Source of the DNA: Hyphomicrobiales bacterium
GTDB taxonomy: Bacteria > Pseudomonadota > Alphaproteobacteria > Rhizobiales > Xanthobacteraceae
DNA: 16,298 nucleotides
Assembly: GCA_016201085.1 (NCBI GenBank)
Contig: JACQDO010000247.1
Location: 1 to 16,298, forward strand
Direction of reading: 5' to 3'
The position numbers and the translations under genes are program-made. How positions within the stretch are numbered: position 1 is the stretch's first letter; the number at the start of each line of letters is the position of its first letter. Below the pieces are notes generated by a model that had not been told where the DNA came from, ran no database searches, and worked only from the letters and a program-made list of their open reading frames with translations. Shown here in pieces: positions 1-7,569 of this stretch.

Positions 1-872
1 CCCTGCTTGGCGAGCGCGACCATCAGCGCGTTGATGTCGTCCTGTTTGCACGACGGCCCGAAGCCGGTCTTTCCCACCAGCAGCTTGCGCGCCTCGCGGC
101 GGGCGAAGTCGAGCACCTCGCGCGACACCAGATCGTCGAACAGGATCACATCGGCCGATTGCAACGCCCGCACCGCGCGCAGCGTCAGCAATTCGGCATC
201 GCCCGGTCCGGCGCCGACCAGCGTGACCGAACCGTTTTCCGTCGCAGTGCCTAAGCCCTGCACCTCGGCGACGAAGCGCTCGAAGTCGCCCTGCGTCGGA
301 TCGCTGTCGGGGTTGGCCACCGCATGTGCGGTGAACAGCTGCCAGAACTTGCGCCGGCCGGCAAACGACAGGCCGGAGGCCTTCACTGCGCTACGCCAGC
401 GCGCCGCGGCGGCCGCCCAATCGGCAAAGCCTTTCGGTAGTAGCGCTTCCAGCTTGGCCCTGATCGCCTGCGCGAACACCGGGGCGGCACCGTCGGTGGA
501 AATGCCGATGACCAGCGGCGAACGGTTGACGATGGCGCCGAAGGAAAAGTCGCAGAACGCCGGCTTGTCGATGACATTGACCGGCACGCCGGCGGCACGC
601 GCGGCGCTGGCGAACGCAGCGGCACCATTATCGTCGTCGAAGGCGCCGACGGCCATCGCGGCACCGCGCAGATCGTCCGCCGTCCACGCGTCCACGGCAT
701 AGACTTCGACGCGTGCGCCCGCCGCCTCCAGCTGTTCCCGCTTCCACTCGGCCGCCTGGCCGTCGCCGACCAGCACGACGCGCTTGCCCTGCAACGCCAG
801 GAACACCGGCAGCCGCGCCAGCGGTGACATTCGTTCCGGCTTCGCCTCAAGCGGTTTGCGCAATTCGTCCAT
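1..872 (-). CDS. cysG: Siroheme synthase CysG, copy 1 (3' end outside the window)
   Basis: Multifunctional siroheme synthase: SAM-dependent uroporphyrinogen III methylation, then precorrin-2 oxidation and ferrochelation. Siroheme is the cofactor of NirA and CysI in this locus. About 290 codons are present: the whole N-terminal dehydrogenase/ferrochelatase domain (Rossmann motif VLVGDGQAAEWK near residues 34-45, NVID, then GISTDGAAP) and the first part of the methyltransferase domain (VGAGPGDAELLTLRAVRAL). The ATG at 872-870 is chosen because AAGGA lies 9 nt upstream and the protein then starts like the second copy (RKPLE near the N-terminus). The gene follows nasA in the same operon. A 26-bp duplication just upstream leaves no stop codon between nasA and this ATG, so a NasA-CysG read-through product is possible. 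About nine in ten bases match the copy at 13189-14583. The central Gly of the Gly-Gly-Gly motif is Asp here, at a variable position of GxGxxA. Confidence 0.93.
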   Translation of the reverse strand, partial: MDELRKPLEAKPERMSPLARLPVFLALQGKRVVLVGDGQAAEWKREQLEAAGARVEVYAVDAWTADDLRGAAMAVGAFDDDNGAAAFASAARAAGVPVNVIDKPAFCDFSFGAIVNRSPLVIGISTDGAAPVFAQAIRAKLEALLPKGFADWAAAAARWRSAVKASGLSFAGRRKFWQLFTAHAVANPDSDPTQGDFERFVAEVQGLGTATENGSVTLVGAGPGDAELLTLRAVRALQSADVILFDDLVSREVLDFARREARKLLVGKTGFGPSCKQDDINALMVALAKQ

Positions 873-3563
873 GACTGACGATCCTTTTGAGTTCCGGCAA
901 GCACGAGCCGCAATTGGTTCCGGCGCGCAGCGCCGCGCCGATCTCGTCCACCGCAGCGCCGCGCCGATCTCGTCCACGTTCGCCGCCCGGCCGCTGGCGA
1001 TGGTGGTGCGGATGACGTTCAAGCCGACGCCGAAGCAGGCGCACACCAGCGGGCCGGGATTGGCGAGGCCGTCGGTCGATTTGCCCGACAGCACCGCGCG
1101 CCGTTGCATTTCGCCGAGCGTTTCCGCCTCGAACAGCGCCTTCACCGTGTCCCATTGCGGCACCGCGTCGGCCGGGCCGATGAACAGGCAGCCGTTGAGC
1201 CGGCCCTCGACGAAGGCCGCCACGCGGCAGATGCCGCGCGGCTCGTCCATGTAGTCGGCGATCTCCGCCGCACCGAACAAAGAATGCCCGACCTCGCGCC
1301 AGACGGCGGGCGGCGCGTCGCTCGCCAGCAGCAGGCCGCTGCCGCTTGCGAGCTTCGCACGCGACCACCAGGTTTCCGCCGGCAGATCGATTTGCGCGCG
1401 CGCCAGCAGGAAGCCGCGATAGCGATAGGCCACCGGCTCGACCGCGGCCGGCGTCGCCTTCGCCTCCGGCTGGCCGGAGAACGGGTCGCAGACCGGCGCC
1501 ACCAGCTCGCCGACGCGGGCGGCGGCGGCGGTTTCCTCGCTCCAATGGATCGGCACGAACAGCGACCCGCGCCGCTGGCCCTCGCTGAGCACGACCTTGA
1601 GCACGCAGGCGCCGTCAGGCGTGCGCACGCGCGCCAAGCCGCCATCGGCGAGCCCTGCCGCCGCCGCATCCAGCGGATGCACTTCCACGAACGGCTCCGG
1701 CATGTGGTTGGCGAGGCGCGGGCTGAGCCCCGAGCGCGTCATGCTGTGCCACTGGTCGCGCACGCGGCCGCTGTTGAGGCGAAACGGGAATGGCGCGCTG
1801 AGCGCCGCCCGCGGCGCCGGCGACTCGGGCGCGATCAGCCGCGCCTTGCGGTCGGCCGTGAAGAAACCGCCTTGCGCGAAGAAGCGCGTGTCGCCGCGCG
1901 CGGCGCCGGCGCGCGCCGGCCATTGCACCGGCGCGAGCGCGTTGAATTCCGCCTCGGTGAGTTGCGCCAGCGCACCGATATCGAAATCGCGCGTGCCGTT
2001 ATTCTCGAACGCCGACAGCGCCGCGTGTTCGCGGAAAATATCGGCCGCCGATACGTAGCCGAATTGCTCGCCGAAGCCCAAGCGGTGCGCCACCTGCGCG
2101 ACGATCCACCAGTCCGGCCGCGCCTCGCCCGGCAGCGTCAGGAACGGCCGCTGGCGCGAGATGCGCCGCTCGGAATTGGTGACGGTGCCGTCCTTCTCGC
2201 CCCAGGCAGCGGCCGGCAGCAAAATTTGCGCACCGGCATTGATGGTGTCGTTGGACAGCACGTTGTCGGACACCACGAACAGCTCGAGTTGGCCGAGCGC
2301 TTCGCGCACCGCGCGCGCGCGCGGCAGCGACACCGCCGGATTGGTCGCCATCACCCACAGCGCCTTGATCTCGCCGCGCTCGATGGCTTCGAACATCTGC
2401 ACCGCCTTGAGACCCTCGCGCCGCGCCATGTTGGAGGCGCGCCAGAAGCGGCCGACGCGGTCGATTTCCTCCGGCGAAAAATTCATGTGCGCCGCAAGTT
2501 GATTGGCGAGGCCGCCGACTTCGCGGCCGCCCATCGCGTTGGGCTGGCCGGTGAGCGAGAACGGCCCCATACCCGGCCGGCCGATGCGGCCGGTAACGAG
2601 ATGGCAGTTGATGATGGCCGAGACCTTGTCGGTGCCCTGCGCCGACTGGTTCACGCCCTGCGAATAACCGGTGACCGTGTTCGGCGTGGCGCGGAACAGC
2701 TCGAAGAAATGGGCGACGTCGGATTCGGCCAGACCGCAGGCGGCCGCGGTCGCCGCCACGCTCGGCGCGATTTCGCGCGCGCGGGCGAGCGCTTCGGCAA
2801 AGCCCGAGGTGTGGGCTGCGATATAGGTACGGTCGAGCGCGTCGCGTTCGGTGAGATGCACCAGCAGGCCGCAGAACAGTGCGGTGTCCATGCCCGGCGC
2901 CACGCTCAGGAACAAATCGGCGTCTTCCGCGCTGGCCGTGCGGCGCGGGTCGATCACGACCAGTCTGGCGCCGCGCGCGCGCTTGTTGGCGACCATGCGC
3001 TGATAGAGCACGGGATGGCACCAGGCCGCGTTGGAGCCGACCAGAACGATCAGATCGGCGCGGTCGAGATCGGCATAGACGCCGGGCACCGTATCGGCTC
3101 CGAAGGCGCGCCGGTGGCCGGCGACCGACGAGGCCATGCACAGCCGCGAATTGGTGTCGACATTGGCCGAGCCGAGGAAGCCCTTCATCAGCTTGTTGGC
3201 AACGTAGTAATCCTCGGTGAGCAATTGCCCGGACAGATAGAACGCCACCGCGTCGGGGCCGTGTTCGCGAATGGTGCGGGCAAAGCCGTCGGCGACCAGG
3301 CCGAGCGCGCGCTCCCACGAGGCGCGCGCCAGCCGGCCGTCGGCCTGCCGCAGCATCGGATGCAGCAGCCGGCTGTCGAGGCCGAGTGTCTCGCCCAGCG
3401 CGGAGCCTTTCGAGCAGAGTCGCCCGAAATTGGCCGGATGCTCGGGATCGCCGGCGATCACCGCGCCGCCGCGCCCATCCGGCTTGGCCAGCACGCCACA
3501 GCCGACCCCGCAATAGGGGCAGGCAGTGCGCACGGCCGGCGGATGATGCGCGGGCGCGTTCAT
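847..3563 (-). CDS. nasA: Assimilatory nitrate reductase catalytic subunit NasA, 3' end frameshifted by a tandem duplication
   Basis: Cytoplasmic molybdopterin nitrate reductase, converting nitrate to nitrite. Starting at 3563 (ATG overlapping the upstream stop as TGATG), the protein opens with a [4Fe-4S] site CPYCGVGC (Cys15, 18, 22) plus Cys50. The molybdenum-ligand region NSRLCMASS is near residue 142, followed by motifs of the bis-MGD family such as TGQPNAMGGREVGGL, NSERRISRQRPF and a C-terminal MopB domain. A BFD-like [2Fe-2S] domain with CAC at 841-843 ends the protein. The second cysteine pair of that domain (NCGSC) lies one frame away because of an exact 26-bp duplication at 926-977. 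With one unit removed, the gene ends at the TGA at 847-849, giving 896 residues, a normal NasA length. As read, the frame leaves NasA after Arg871, adds 26 unrelated residues and enters cysG in frame. No signal peptide is visible, which fits an assimilatory enzyme. Confidence 0.9.
926..977. repeat. Exact 26-bp tandem duplication in the nasA 3' end
   Basis: Positions 926-951 and 952-977 are identical 26-bp units placed directly head to tail. Because 26 is not a multiple of three, the second unit shifts the nasA frame. Removing one unit restores the NCGSC cysteine pair of the C-terminal [2Fe-2S] domain and a stop at 847-849. Such short perfect duplications arise by slippage or, sometimes, by assembly or sequencing error. 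Confidence 0.95.
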
Positions 3564-5209
3564 CAATAGACGTCCTGCTGATAACGCCCGACCTTCTTCA
3601 GATTGGCGACGAAGGCCGTCGCCTCGTCCGCGCTGCGTGCGCCGTGCTGGGCCACGATATCGACCAGCGCGATTTCCACGTCCTTGGCCATGCGCTTGGC
3701 GTCGCCGCAGACATAGATATGCGCGCCCTCGGCGAGCCAGGCCCACAGATCGCGGCCAACCTCGCGTATGCGGTCCTGCACGTAAATCTTCTTTTCGCTG
3801 TCGCGCGACCAGGCGAGGGTGAGCCGCGTCAGCACGCCGGACGATTTCATGGTCTTGAAGTCGTCCTCGTAGAAGAAATCGAAATTGGACCGTTGATGGC
3901 CAAAGAACAGCCAGTTGCGGCCGGACGCCTGGGTCGCCCAGCGCTCCTGCAGGAAGGCGCGGAACGGCGCGACGCCGGTGCCCGGCCCGATCATGACGAT
4001 CGGCACCGCCGGATCGGCCGGCAGCGCGAAGGCGGGCGCCTTCTGCACGTAGATCCGGACGATGGCGCCTGGCTTGACGCGTTCGGCCAGATAGGTGGAG
4101 GCCACGCCGAGCCGGCGGCGGCCGCCGATCTCGTAGCGCACCGCATCGACGGTGAGCGCGACCCGGCGCGGATCGAGCTTGGGCGACGACGAGATCGAAT
4201 AAAGCCGCGGTTGCAGTTGATCGAGCGCCTCGATGAAGGCTTCCGGATCGGGCCGGATGCCGGGAAATTTCTCGATCGCCGCCAGCACGTCGAGCGTCTC
4301 CGCATCGCCGTCCGGATCGTCGCCATTGGCCAGCGCGCGCGCCTTGATGCGGCGTTCGCCGCCGGTGATGTAGGAGAACAGCTGGAACAGCATGTCGGGC
4401 GCCGGCGACAGCGACACGCTGTCGAACAGTACCTCGCGCAAGGTGCGTCCGCCGATGGGGAAATCCGCCGGCGCGCCGAGCGCCTTGATCACCGCGTCGA
4501 CCAGCGCCGGGTCGTTGGTGGGAAACAGGCCGAAGGAATCGCCAACCGCATAATCGAGGCCGCGCGTCGAGACGTTCAATTCGACGTGCCAGGTTTCCTT
4601 TTCCGAGCCGGGCTTGTTGAGCCTTTTGCACGACAGCACGGTCGCCATTGCCGGGTTGTCGCGCGAATAGCGCGGCACAACTTCCGCTACCGGCGCCGAT
4701 TCTTCCGCTACCGAAGCTGCTTCGGCGGCAGCGGGCGAAGCCGCGGCCGGCGCCGGTGGCGCGCTCTTGAGCTCTTCATGCAATTTCTTCAGCATGCGGG
4801 CGGTTTCCTTGCCGCCCGGCACGCACAGGTTCAGCCGTTCTTCCTTGCCGCTGAAAATGGCGCCCGAATAATTCCGGCAGTCGTAGCCGCACTGGCCGCA
4901 ATCCTGCTGCGCCATCGCCGCCATCAGGCGCCAGCGCATCGGCTTGCCGTCGGCCAGCTTCATGCGGTCGGCGAGCGCTATGGTCTGATCGTGCCAGGGC
5001 GCGCCACCGTCGTCATCATCGGCAGCCTTGGCACTGGTGCCGCCGGCCAACAGCGCCGCCGCCTGCTCGCCGGAGAGCGGCGTGACGCCATAGCCGTCGA
5101 GCGAAATCAGCCCGGCGAAGAAGCCATTGAGCCAGACGCGCTGCTCCGCGGAGAATGGCGCGGTTTCCGGAATAAACGATGGGATCGGCGGCGGTATGTT
5201 TTGCGTCAT
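3563..5209 (-). CDS. CysJ-like NAD(P)H flavoprotein reductase with N-terminal Fe-S motif and no flavodoxin domain
   Basis: A 548-residue electron-transfer flavoprotein. Residues 180-548 resemble the FAD/NADP half of sulfite reductase alpha subunit (CysJ): FAD motif RLYSISSS (335-342), GVASTYLA (368-375), nucleotide motif GPGTGVAPFRAFLQER (408-423), YVCGDAKRMAKDV (499-511) and the typical C-terminal end RYQQDVY. The FMN flavodoxin domain of true CysJ is absent. Instead residues 104-111 read CGQCGYDC with a fourth Cys in LCVPGG (129), the spacing of a small 4Fe-4S domain such as PF04060. An Ala/Pro-rich linker (149-178) joins the halves. The ATG overlaps the nirA stop (ATGA) and the stop overlaps the nasA start (TGATG), so it is translationally coupled to both. 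It probably passes NAD(P)H electrons to NirA and/or NasA; which one is not shown by sequence. It may also serve CysI, whose operon shows no reductase subunit here. It is usually labelled sulfite reductase alpha subunit. Confidence 0.88.
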   Translation of the reverse strand: MTQNIPPPIPSFIPETAPFSAEQRVWLNGFFAGLISLDGYGVTPLSGEQAAALLAGGTSAKAADDDDGGAPWHDQTIALADRMKLADGKPMRWRLMAAMAQQDCGQCGYDCRNYSGAIFSGKEERLNLCVPGGKETARMLKKLHEELKSAPPAPAAASPAAAEAASVAEESAPVAEVVPRYSRDNPAMATVLSCKRLNKPGSEKETWHVELNVSTRGLDYAVGDSFGLFPTNDPALVDAVIKALGAPADFPIGGRTLREVLFDSVSLSPAPDMLFQLFSYITGGERRIKARALANGDDPDGDAETLDVLAAIEKFPGIRPDPEAFIEALDQLQPRLYSISSSPKLDPRRVALTVDAVRYEIGGRRRLGVASTYLAERVKPGAIVRIYVQKAPAFALPADPAVPIVMIGPGTGVAPFRAFLQERWATQASGRNWLFFGHQRSNFDFFYEDDFKTMKSSGVLTRLTLAWSRDSEKKIYVQDRIREVGRDLWAWLAEGAHIYVCGDAKRMAKDVEIALVDIVAQHGARSADEATAFVANLKKVGRYQQDVY

Positions 5210-6975
5210 TCGGCAGCTTCCGCAGCGAACATGGTCTTCAGCGCGGCGACCTCATGCCGGCGCGAGAAGGCAAGGAAGCTCTCCTCGCGCGCGGTGCGAT
5301 GCGCGAGATAACCCTTGAGCATGCGCTCGACGGTGCGCGGCGCATCCTCCGCCTTGACGTCGCGATAGAGCTCGCGGCCGAGCGCGGCGTCGGGACCGAA
5401 GCCGCCGCCGACATAGATGTGATAGCCCTCGATCTGGTCGCCCTCCTCCGACACCTGGATCTTGCAGGCGAGCAGGCCGATTTCGCTGATGTAATGCTGC
5501 GCGCAGGAATGATGGCAGCCGGTGAGATGGATATTGACCGGGCCGTCGAGATTGACGCGCGCCTCGCACCATTGCGCGATCTCCTCGGCGTGGCGCTTGG
5601 TGTCGGAGGCGGCGAACTTGCAGCCGACATTGCCGGTGCAGGCGACCAGCCCGGCGCGGATCGAGGTCGCCTCGGTCGATAGGCCGAGCGCCGCGATGGC
5701 GGCGCAGGCGGCGGCGACTTTGCCGTCGGCGACGCCGGAAATCAGCGAATTCTGCCAGACCGTCAGGCGGATATCGCCGTCGCCGAATTCCTGCGCGATC
5801 TTGCCGAGGCCGTTCATCTGTTCGGCGCTCAGCTTTGCCACCGGCAGCACGACGCCGATCCAGTTGAGCCCCTCCTGCTTCTGTCGGTGCACGCCGACAT
5901 GGGCGGAGCGGTCGTGCGGCGGGCGCGGTGCGATCGCCTCGGCCGGCACTGTGATGAGCTTGCGGCCGAGCTTTTCCTCGACCAGCACGAGGAATTTCTC
6001 CAGGCCCATCGAGTCCAGCACATATTTCAGCCGCGCCTTGGTGCGGTCGGTGCGGTTGCCATGGTCGATATAGACGCGCACCACGGCGTCTGCGACCGGC
6101 GTCGCTTCCTCCGGCTTGACGATCACGCCGGTGTCACGGGCGAAGTCCTTGTGCCCAGTGATGCCGCCGAGCGCGAGCTTGAACCACACGCCGGCCTCGG
6201 GTCCGAAGCCCTCCTTCACCTCCACCGCCGCAAAGCCGATGTCGTTGGTGTCCTCCAGCACCGGAATACAGCCGCCGCCGTCGAAGCCGACATTGAACTT
6301 GCGTGGCAGGCCGTAGAGTGCACGCTCGTTGAGAATGTGGAAGTGCCATTCGCGCGCATAAGGCCGCGTGTCGATCAGCTCCTGGCGATCGATCCCGGCG
6401 GTAGGCGTGCCGGTGACATTGCGGATATTGTCTGCGCCCGAGCCGCGCGAACACAGACCGAGGTCCTGGATCGCCTCCACCATGGCGACCGCGTTCTTCG
6501 GCTCGATCTCGCGCATTTGCAGGTTGGCGCGGGTGGTGACGTGGCTGTAGCCACCGGCATAGCGCTCGGCCAGATCGGCGAGGCCCGTCATCTGCCAATG
6601 CTTAAGGATGCCGTTCGGGATGCGCAGCCGGCACATGTAGGAATTCTGCGCCGGCGCCACGTAGAACAGCCCGTAGAAGCGCCAGCGGAAATTGTCCGGC
6701 GGCTTGGGCGCTTCGTTGTTGTGCGCCTGTTGCTTCAGCCGCTCGTAGCCGTCGAACGGATGCAGCTCGCGCTTGAACTTCTCCTGATCGGCGAGCTTGC
6801 CGCCCGCCGCCAGCACGCGATCCTGCGCCTTGAGGTGGATGGCGTCGGGACCGCTCGGCTCGCCGCCCGCGGCTGCGCCCGCGGGCAGCTGGCCGCGCGC
6901 GGCGCGCGCCGCCGTGAGGCCTGACGCGAAACCCTCGAGATAACGTTTCTGGTCGGGGGTGAAGTCGCTCGACAT
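5206..6975 (-). CDS. nirA: Siroheme-dependent assimilatory nitrite reductase NirA (ferredoxin type)
   Basis: Six-electron reduction of nitrite to ammonium in the cytoplasm, using siroheme and a [4Fe-4S] cluster. The 589-residue protein has the two-repeat nitrite/sulfite reductase layout and the cluster/siroheme cysteines CTGNVGC (446-452) and CHHSC (487-491). NVTGTPTAGID (186-196) and the first-repeat segment MCRLRIPNGIL (114-124) are also typical. The length matches ferredoxin-nitrite reductases and not NADH-dependent NirB, which carries extra N-terminal FAD/NAD domains. The start at 6975 is chosen over an upstream in-frame start at 7188 because GTGAGGG sits 7-8 nt before this ATG, the family N-terminus begins here, and the upstream extension would run through the predicted promoter and leader. 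It is the first gene of the operon nirA, flavoprotein, nasA, cysG, with a 4-nt overlap to the next gene. Confidence 0.94.
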   Translation of the reverse strand: MSSDFTPDQKRYLEGFASGLTAARAARGQLPAGAAAGGEPSGPDAIHLKAQDRVLAAGGKLADQEKFKRELHPFDGYERLKQQAHNNEAPKPPDNFRWRFYGLFYVAPAQNSYMCRLRIPNGILKHWQMTGLADLAERYAGGYSHVTTRANLQMREIEPKNAVAMVEAIQDLGLCSRGSGADNIRNVTGTPTAGIDRQELIDTRPYAREWHFHILNERALYGLPRKFNVGFDGGGCIPVLEDTNDIGFAAVEVKEGFGPEAGVWFKLALGGITGHKDFARDTGVIVKPEEATPVADAVVRVYIDHGNRTDRTKARLKYVLDSMGLEKFLVLVEEKLGRKLITVPAEAIAPRPPHDRSAHVGVHRQKQEGLNWIGVVLPVAKLSAEQMNGLGKIAQEFGDGDIRLTVWQNSLISGVADGKVAAACAAIAALGLSTEATSIRAGLVACTGNVGCKFAASDTKRHAEEIAQWCEARVNLDGPVNIHLTGCHHSCAQHYISEIGLLACKIQVSEEGDQIEGYHIYVGGGFGPDAALGRELYRDVKAEDAPRTVERMLKGYLAHRTAREESFLAFSRRHEVAALKTMFAAEAAE

Positions 6976-7098
6976 TGTCGCCCTCACGCCACCAGTTCGC
7001 GCATCGCTTCGATCGACGTTCGCGCAAGCAAGGAAGCGAGCAAGCGTCCCGGCGCCATGCCGCTGACAATCGAAACCAGATTCCGGCTCATCCGTTTT

Positions 7099-7154
7099 GC
7101 AGCGGGGGCTGCCCTTTCTACGTACAGACGACGGCTGCACGCGAATTGGTGCAG
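7099..7154 (-). promoter_or_regulatory. nirA leader stem-loops
   Basis: Two stems can form in the predicted leader RNA. One is CTGCAC/GTGCAG with an 8-nt loop (7154-7135), starting about 8 nt from the predicted 5' end. The other is GCAGC/GCTGC with a CCCC loop (7112-7099). There is no U-tract, so neither is a terminator as seen. Two tandem stems resemble the targets of NasR/NasT antiterminators, but the loops are not the six-base loops described for that class. The first stem also reads as a near NtrC dyad (TGCAC-N8-GTGCA, one base longer than consensus spacing). Confidence 0.35.
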
Positions 7155-7172
7155 AGCGCATAACGGATGTTT

Positions 7173-7187
7173 GCAAAACCTGTACCA
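7173..7187 (-). promoter_or_regulatory. Sigma-54 (-24/-12) promoter of the nirA operon
   Basis: The minus strand reads TGGTACAGGTTTTGCA here: GG and GC dinucleotides with the required spacing, and one mismatch to TGGCAC. The predicted transcript start is near 7161, giving a leader of about 185 nt before nirA. Bases on both sides of the -24 box also form a perfect dyad (CCTGTAC-ATG-GTACAGG, 7178-7194). Confidence 0.7.
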
Positions 7188-7239
7188 TGTACAGGAGGAC
7201 GGCCGGCGGTTCGCTATCTAATTGATATTGCTATATAAT

Positions 7240-7252
7240 CATCAATATTTTA
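7240..7252 (+). promoter_or_regulatory. IHF-like site in an AT-rich block
   Basis: The block at about 7211-7253 is strikingly AT-rich in otherwise GC-rich DNA. It holds CATCAATATTTTA, one mismatch from the IHF consensus WATCAANNNNTTR, and an inverted repeat ATTGAT (7221-7226)/ATCAAT (7241-7246). It lies between the nirA promoter and the shared dyad at 7282-7292, the expected place for a DNA bend that loops an enhancer onto sigma-54 polymerase. Confidence 0.4.
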
Positions 7253-7281
7253 CCGCGCGGTGCTGAAATTAACGCTTCCGC

Positions 7282-7292
7282 TGCAGTGCACA
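7282..7292. promoter_or_regulatory. Candidate upstream activator site of nirA (shared dyad)
   Basis: TGCAGTGCACA matches TGCAATGCACA upstream of narK (13124-13134) in 10 of 11 bases. Its centre is about 125 bp upstream of the predicted nirA start; the narK copy sits about 129 bp upstream of its own. An NtrC-like activator is the likely user, although the half-site spacing is tighter than classical NtrC sites. Confidence 0.45.
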
Positions 7293-7344
7293 TAAAATAG
7301 CTTCGGCGGCGGCGCTTTTGATCGCAAATTGAGCAGCTGAAATT

Positions 7345-7367
7345 TTGCGCAACCGGCGCCTGCGCAA
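7345..7367. promoter_or_regulatory. Candidate upstream activator site of the nitrite channel gene
   Basis: A perfect inverted repeat TTGCGCA-N9-TGCGCAA, centred about 91 bp upstream of the predicted start of the plus-strand sigma-54 transcript. It is well placed for an enhancer-binding protein. The protein that binds it cannot be told from sequence. Confidence 0.4.
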
Positions 7368-7421
7368 GCAAATCTCCATAAAAAACAAAGCGCAGCGCGC
7401 GGTCGTCACGGCCGCGGCATT

Positions 7422-7436
7422 TGGCACGACACTTGC
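7422..7436 (+). promoter_or_regulatory. Sigma-54 (-24/-12) promoter of the nitrite channel operon
   Basis: TGGCACGACACTTGC is a perfect match to the sigma-54 core TGGCACG-N4-TTGC. The predicted start is near 7448, about 120 nt before the channel ATG at 7570. It implies activation by an enhancer-binding protein, probably NtrC, under nitrogen limitation. Confidence 0.85.
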
Positions 7437-7440
7437 GGAT

Positions 7441-7470
7441 GGCTTCGTCGTGAGCACCACGACGAAAGCC
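7441..7470. promoter_or_regulatory. Inverted repeat at the start of the nitrite channel transcript
   Basis: GGCTTCGTCGTG and CACGACGAAAGCC flank a short AGCAC centre: 12 base pairs with a single bulged A. The predicted transcript start falls inside the left arm, so a DNA operator is as likely as an RNA hairpin. Confidence 0.35.
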
Positions 7471-7569
7471 TGTGCATGACACGACCGACGAACGGAAATC
7501 TCCGGCTCACTCAATGCCCGCCCAAGAGCAGACTGCCGCATTTTTAATTTCGCAATCAGGGGAACTGAA

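Noticed and set aside
1104..3569. 821-codon open frame on the plus strand
   Set aside because: It lies wholly antisense to nasA, whose motifs are unmistakable. Its composition is Arg/His/Ala-rich low-complexity sequence typical of the reverse frame of high-GC genes, and it has no recognisable domain.
3386..5311. 641-codon open frame on the plus strand
   Set aside because: Antisense to the CysJ-like flavoprotein, with the same shadow-frame composition and no ribosome-binding context of note.
5887..6924. 345-codon open frame on the plus strand
   Set aside because: Antisense to nirA and made of reverse-frame residues; no motif found.
6976..7188. 71-residue N-terminal extension of nirA
   Set aside because: It would start upstream of the predicted transcript start, crosses the -24/-12 promoter, has low-complexity composition unlike the family and skips the good GAGGG site before the ATG at 6975.
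7222..7245. FNR/NnrR box from TTGAT and ATCAA
   Set aside because: The half-sites are 14 bp apart and not the 4 bp required, so it is only an inverted repeat in AT-rich DNA.
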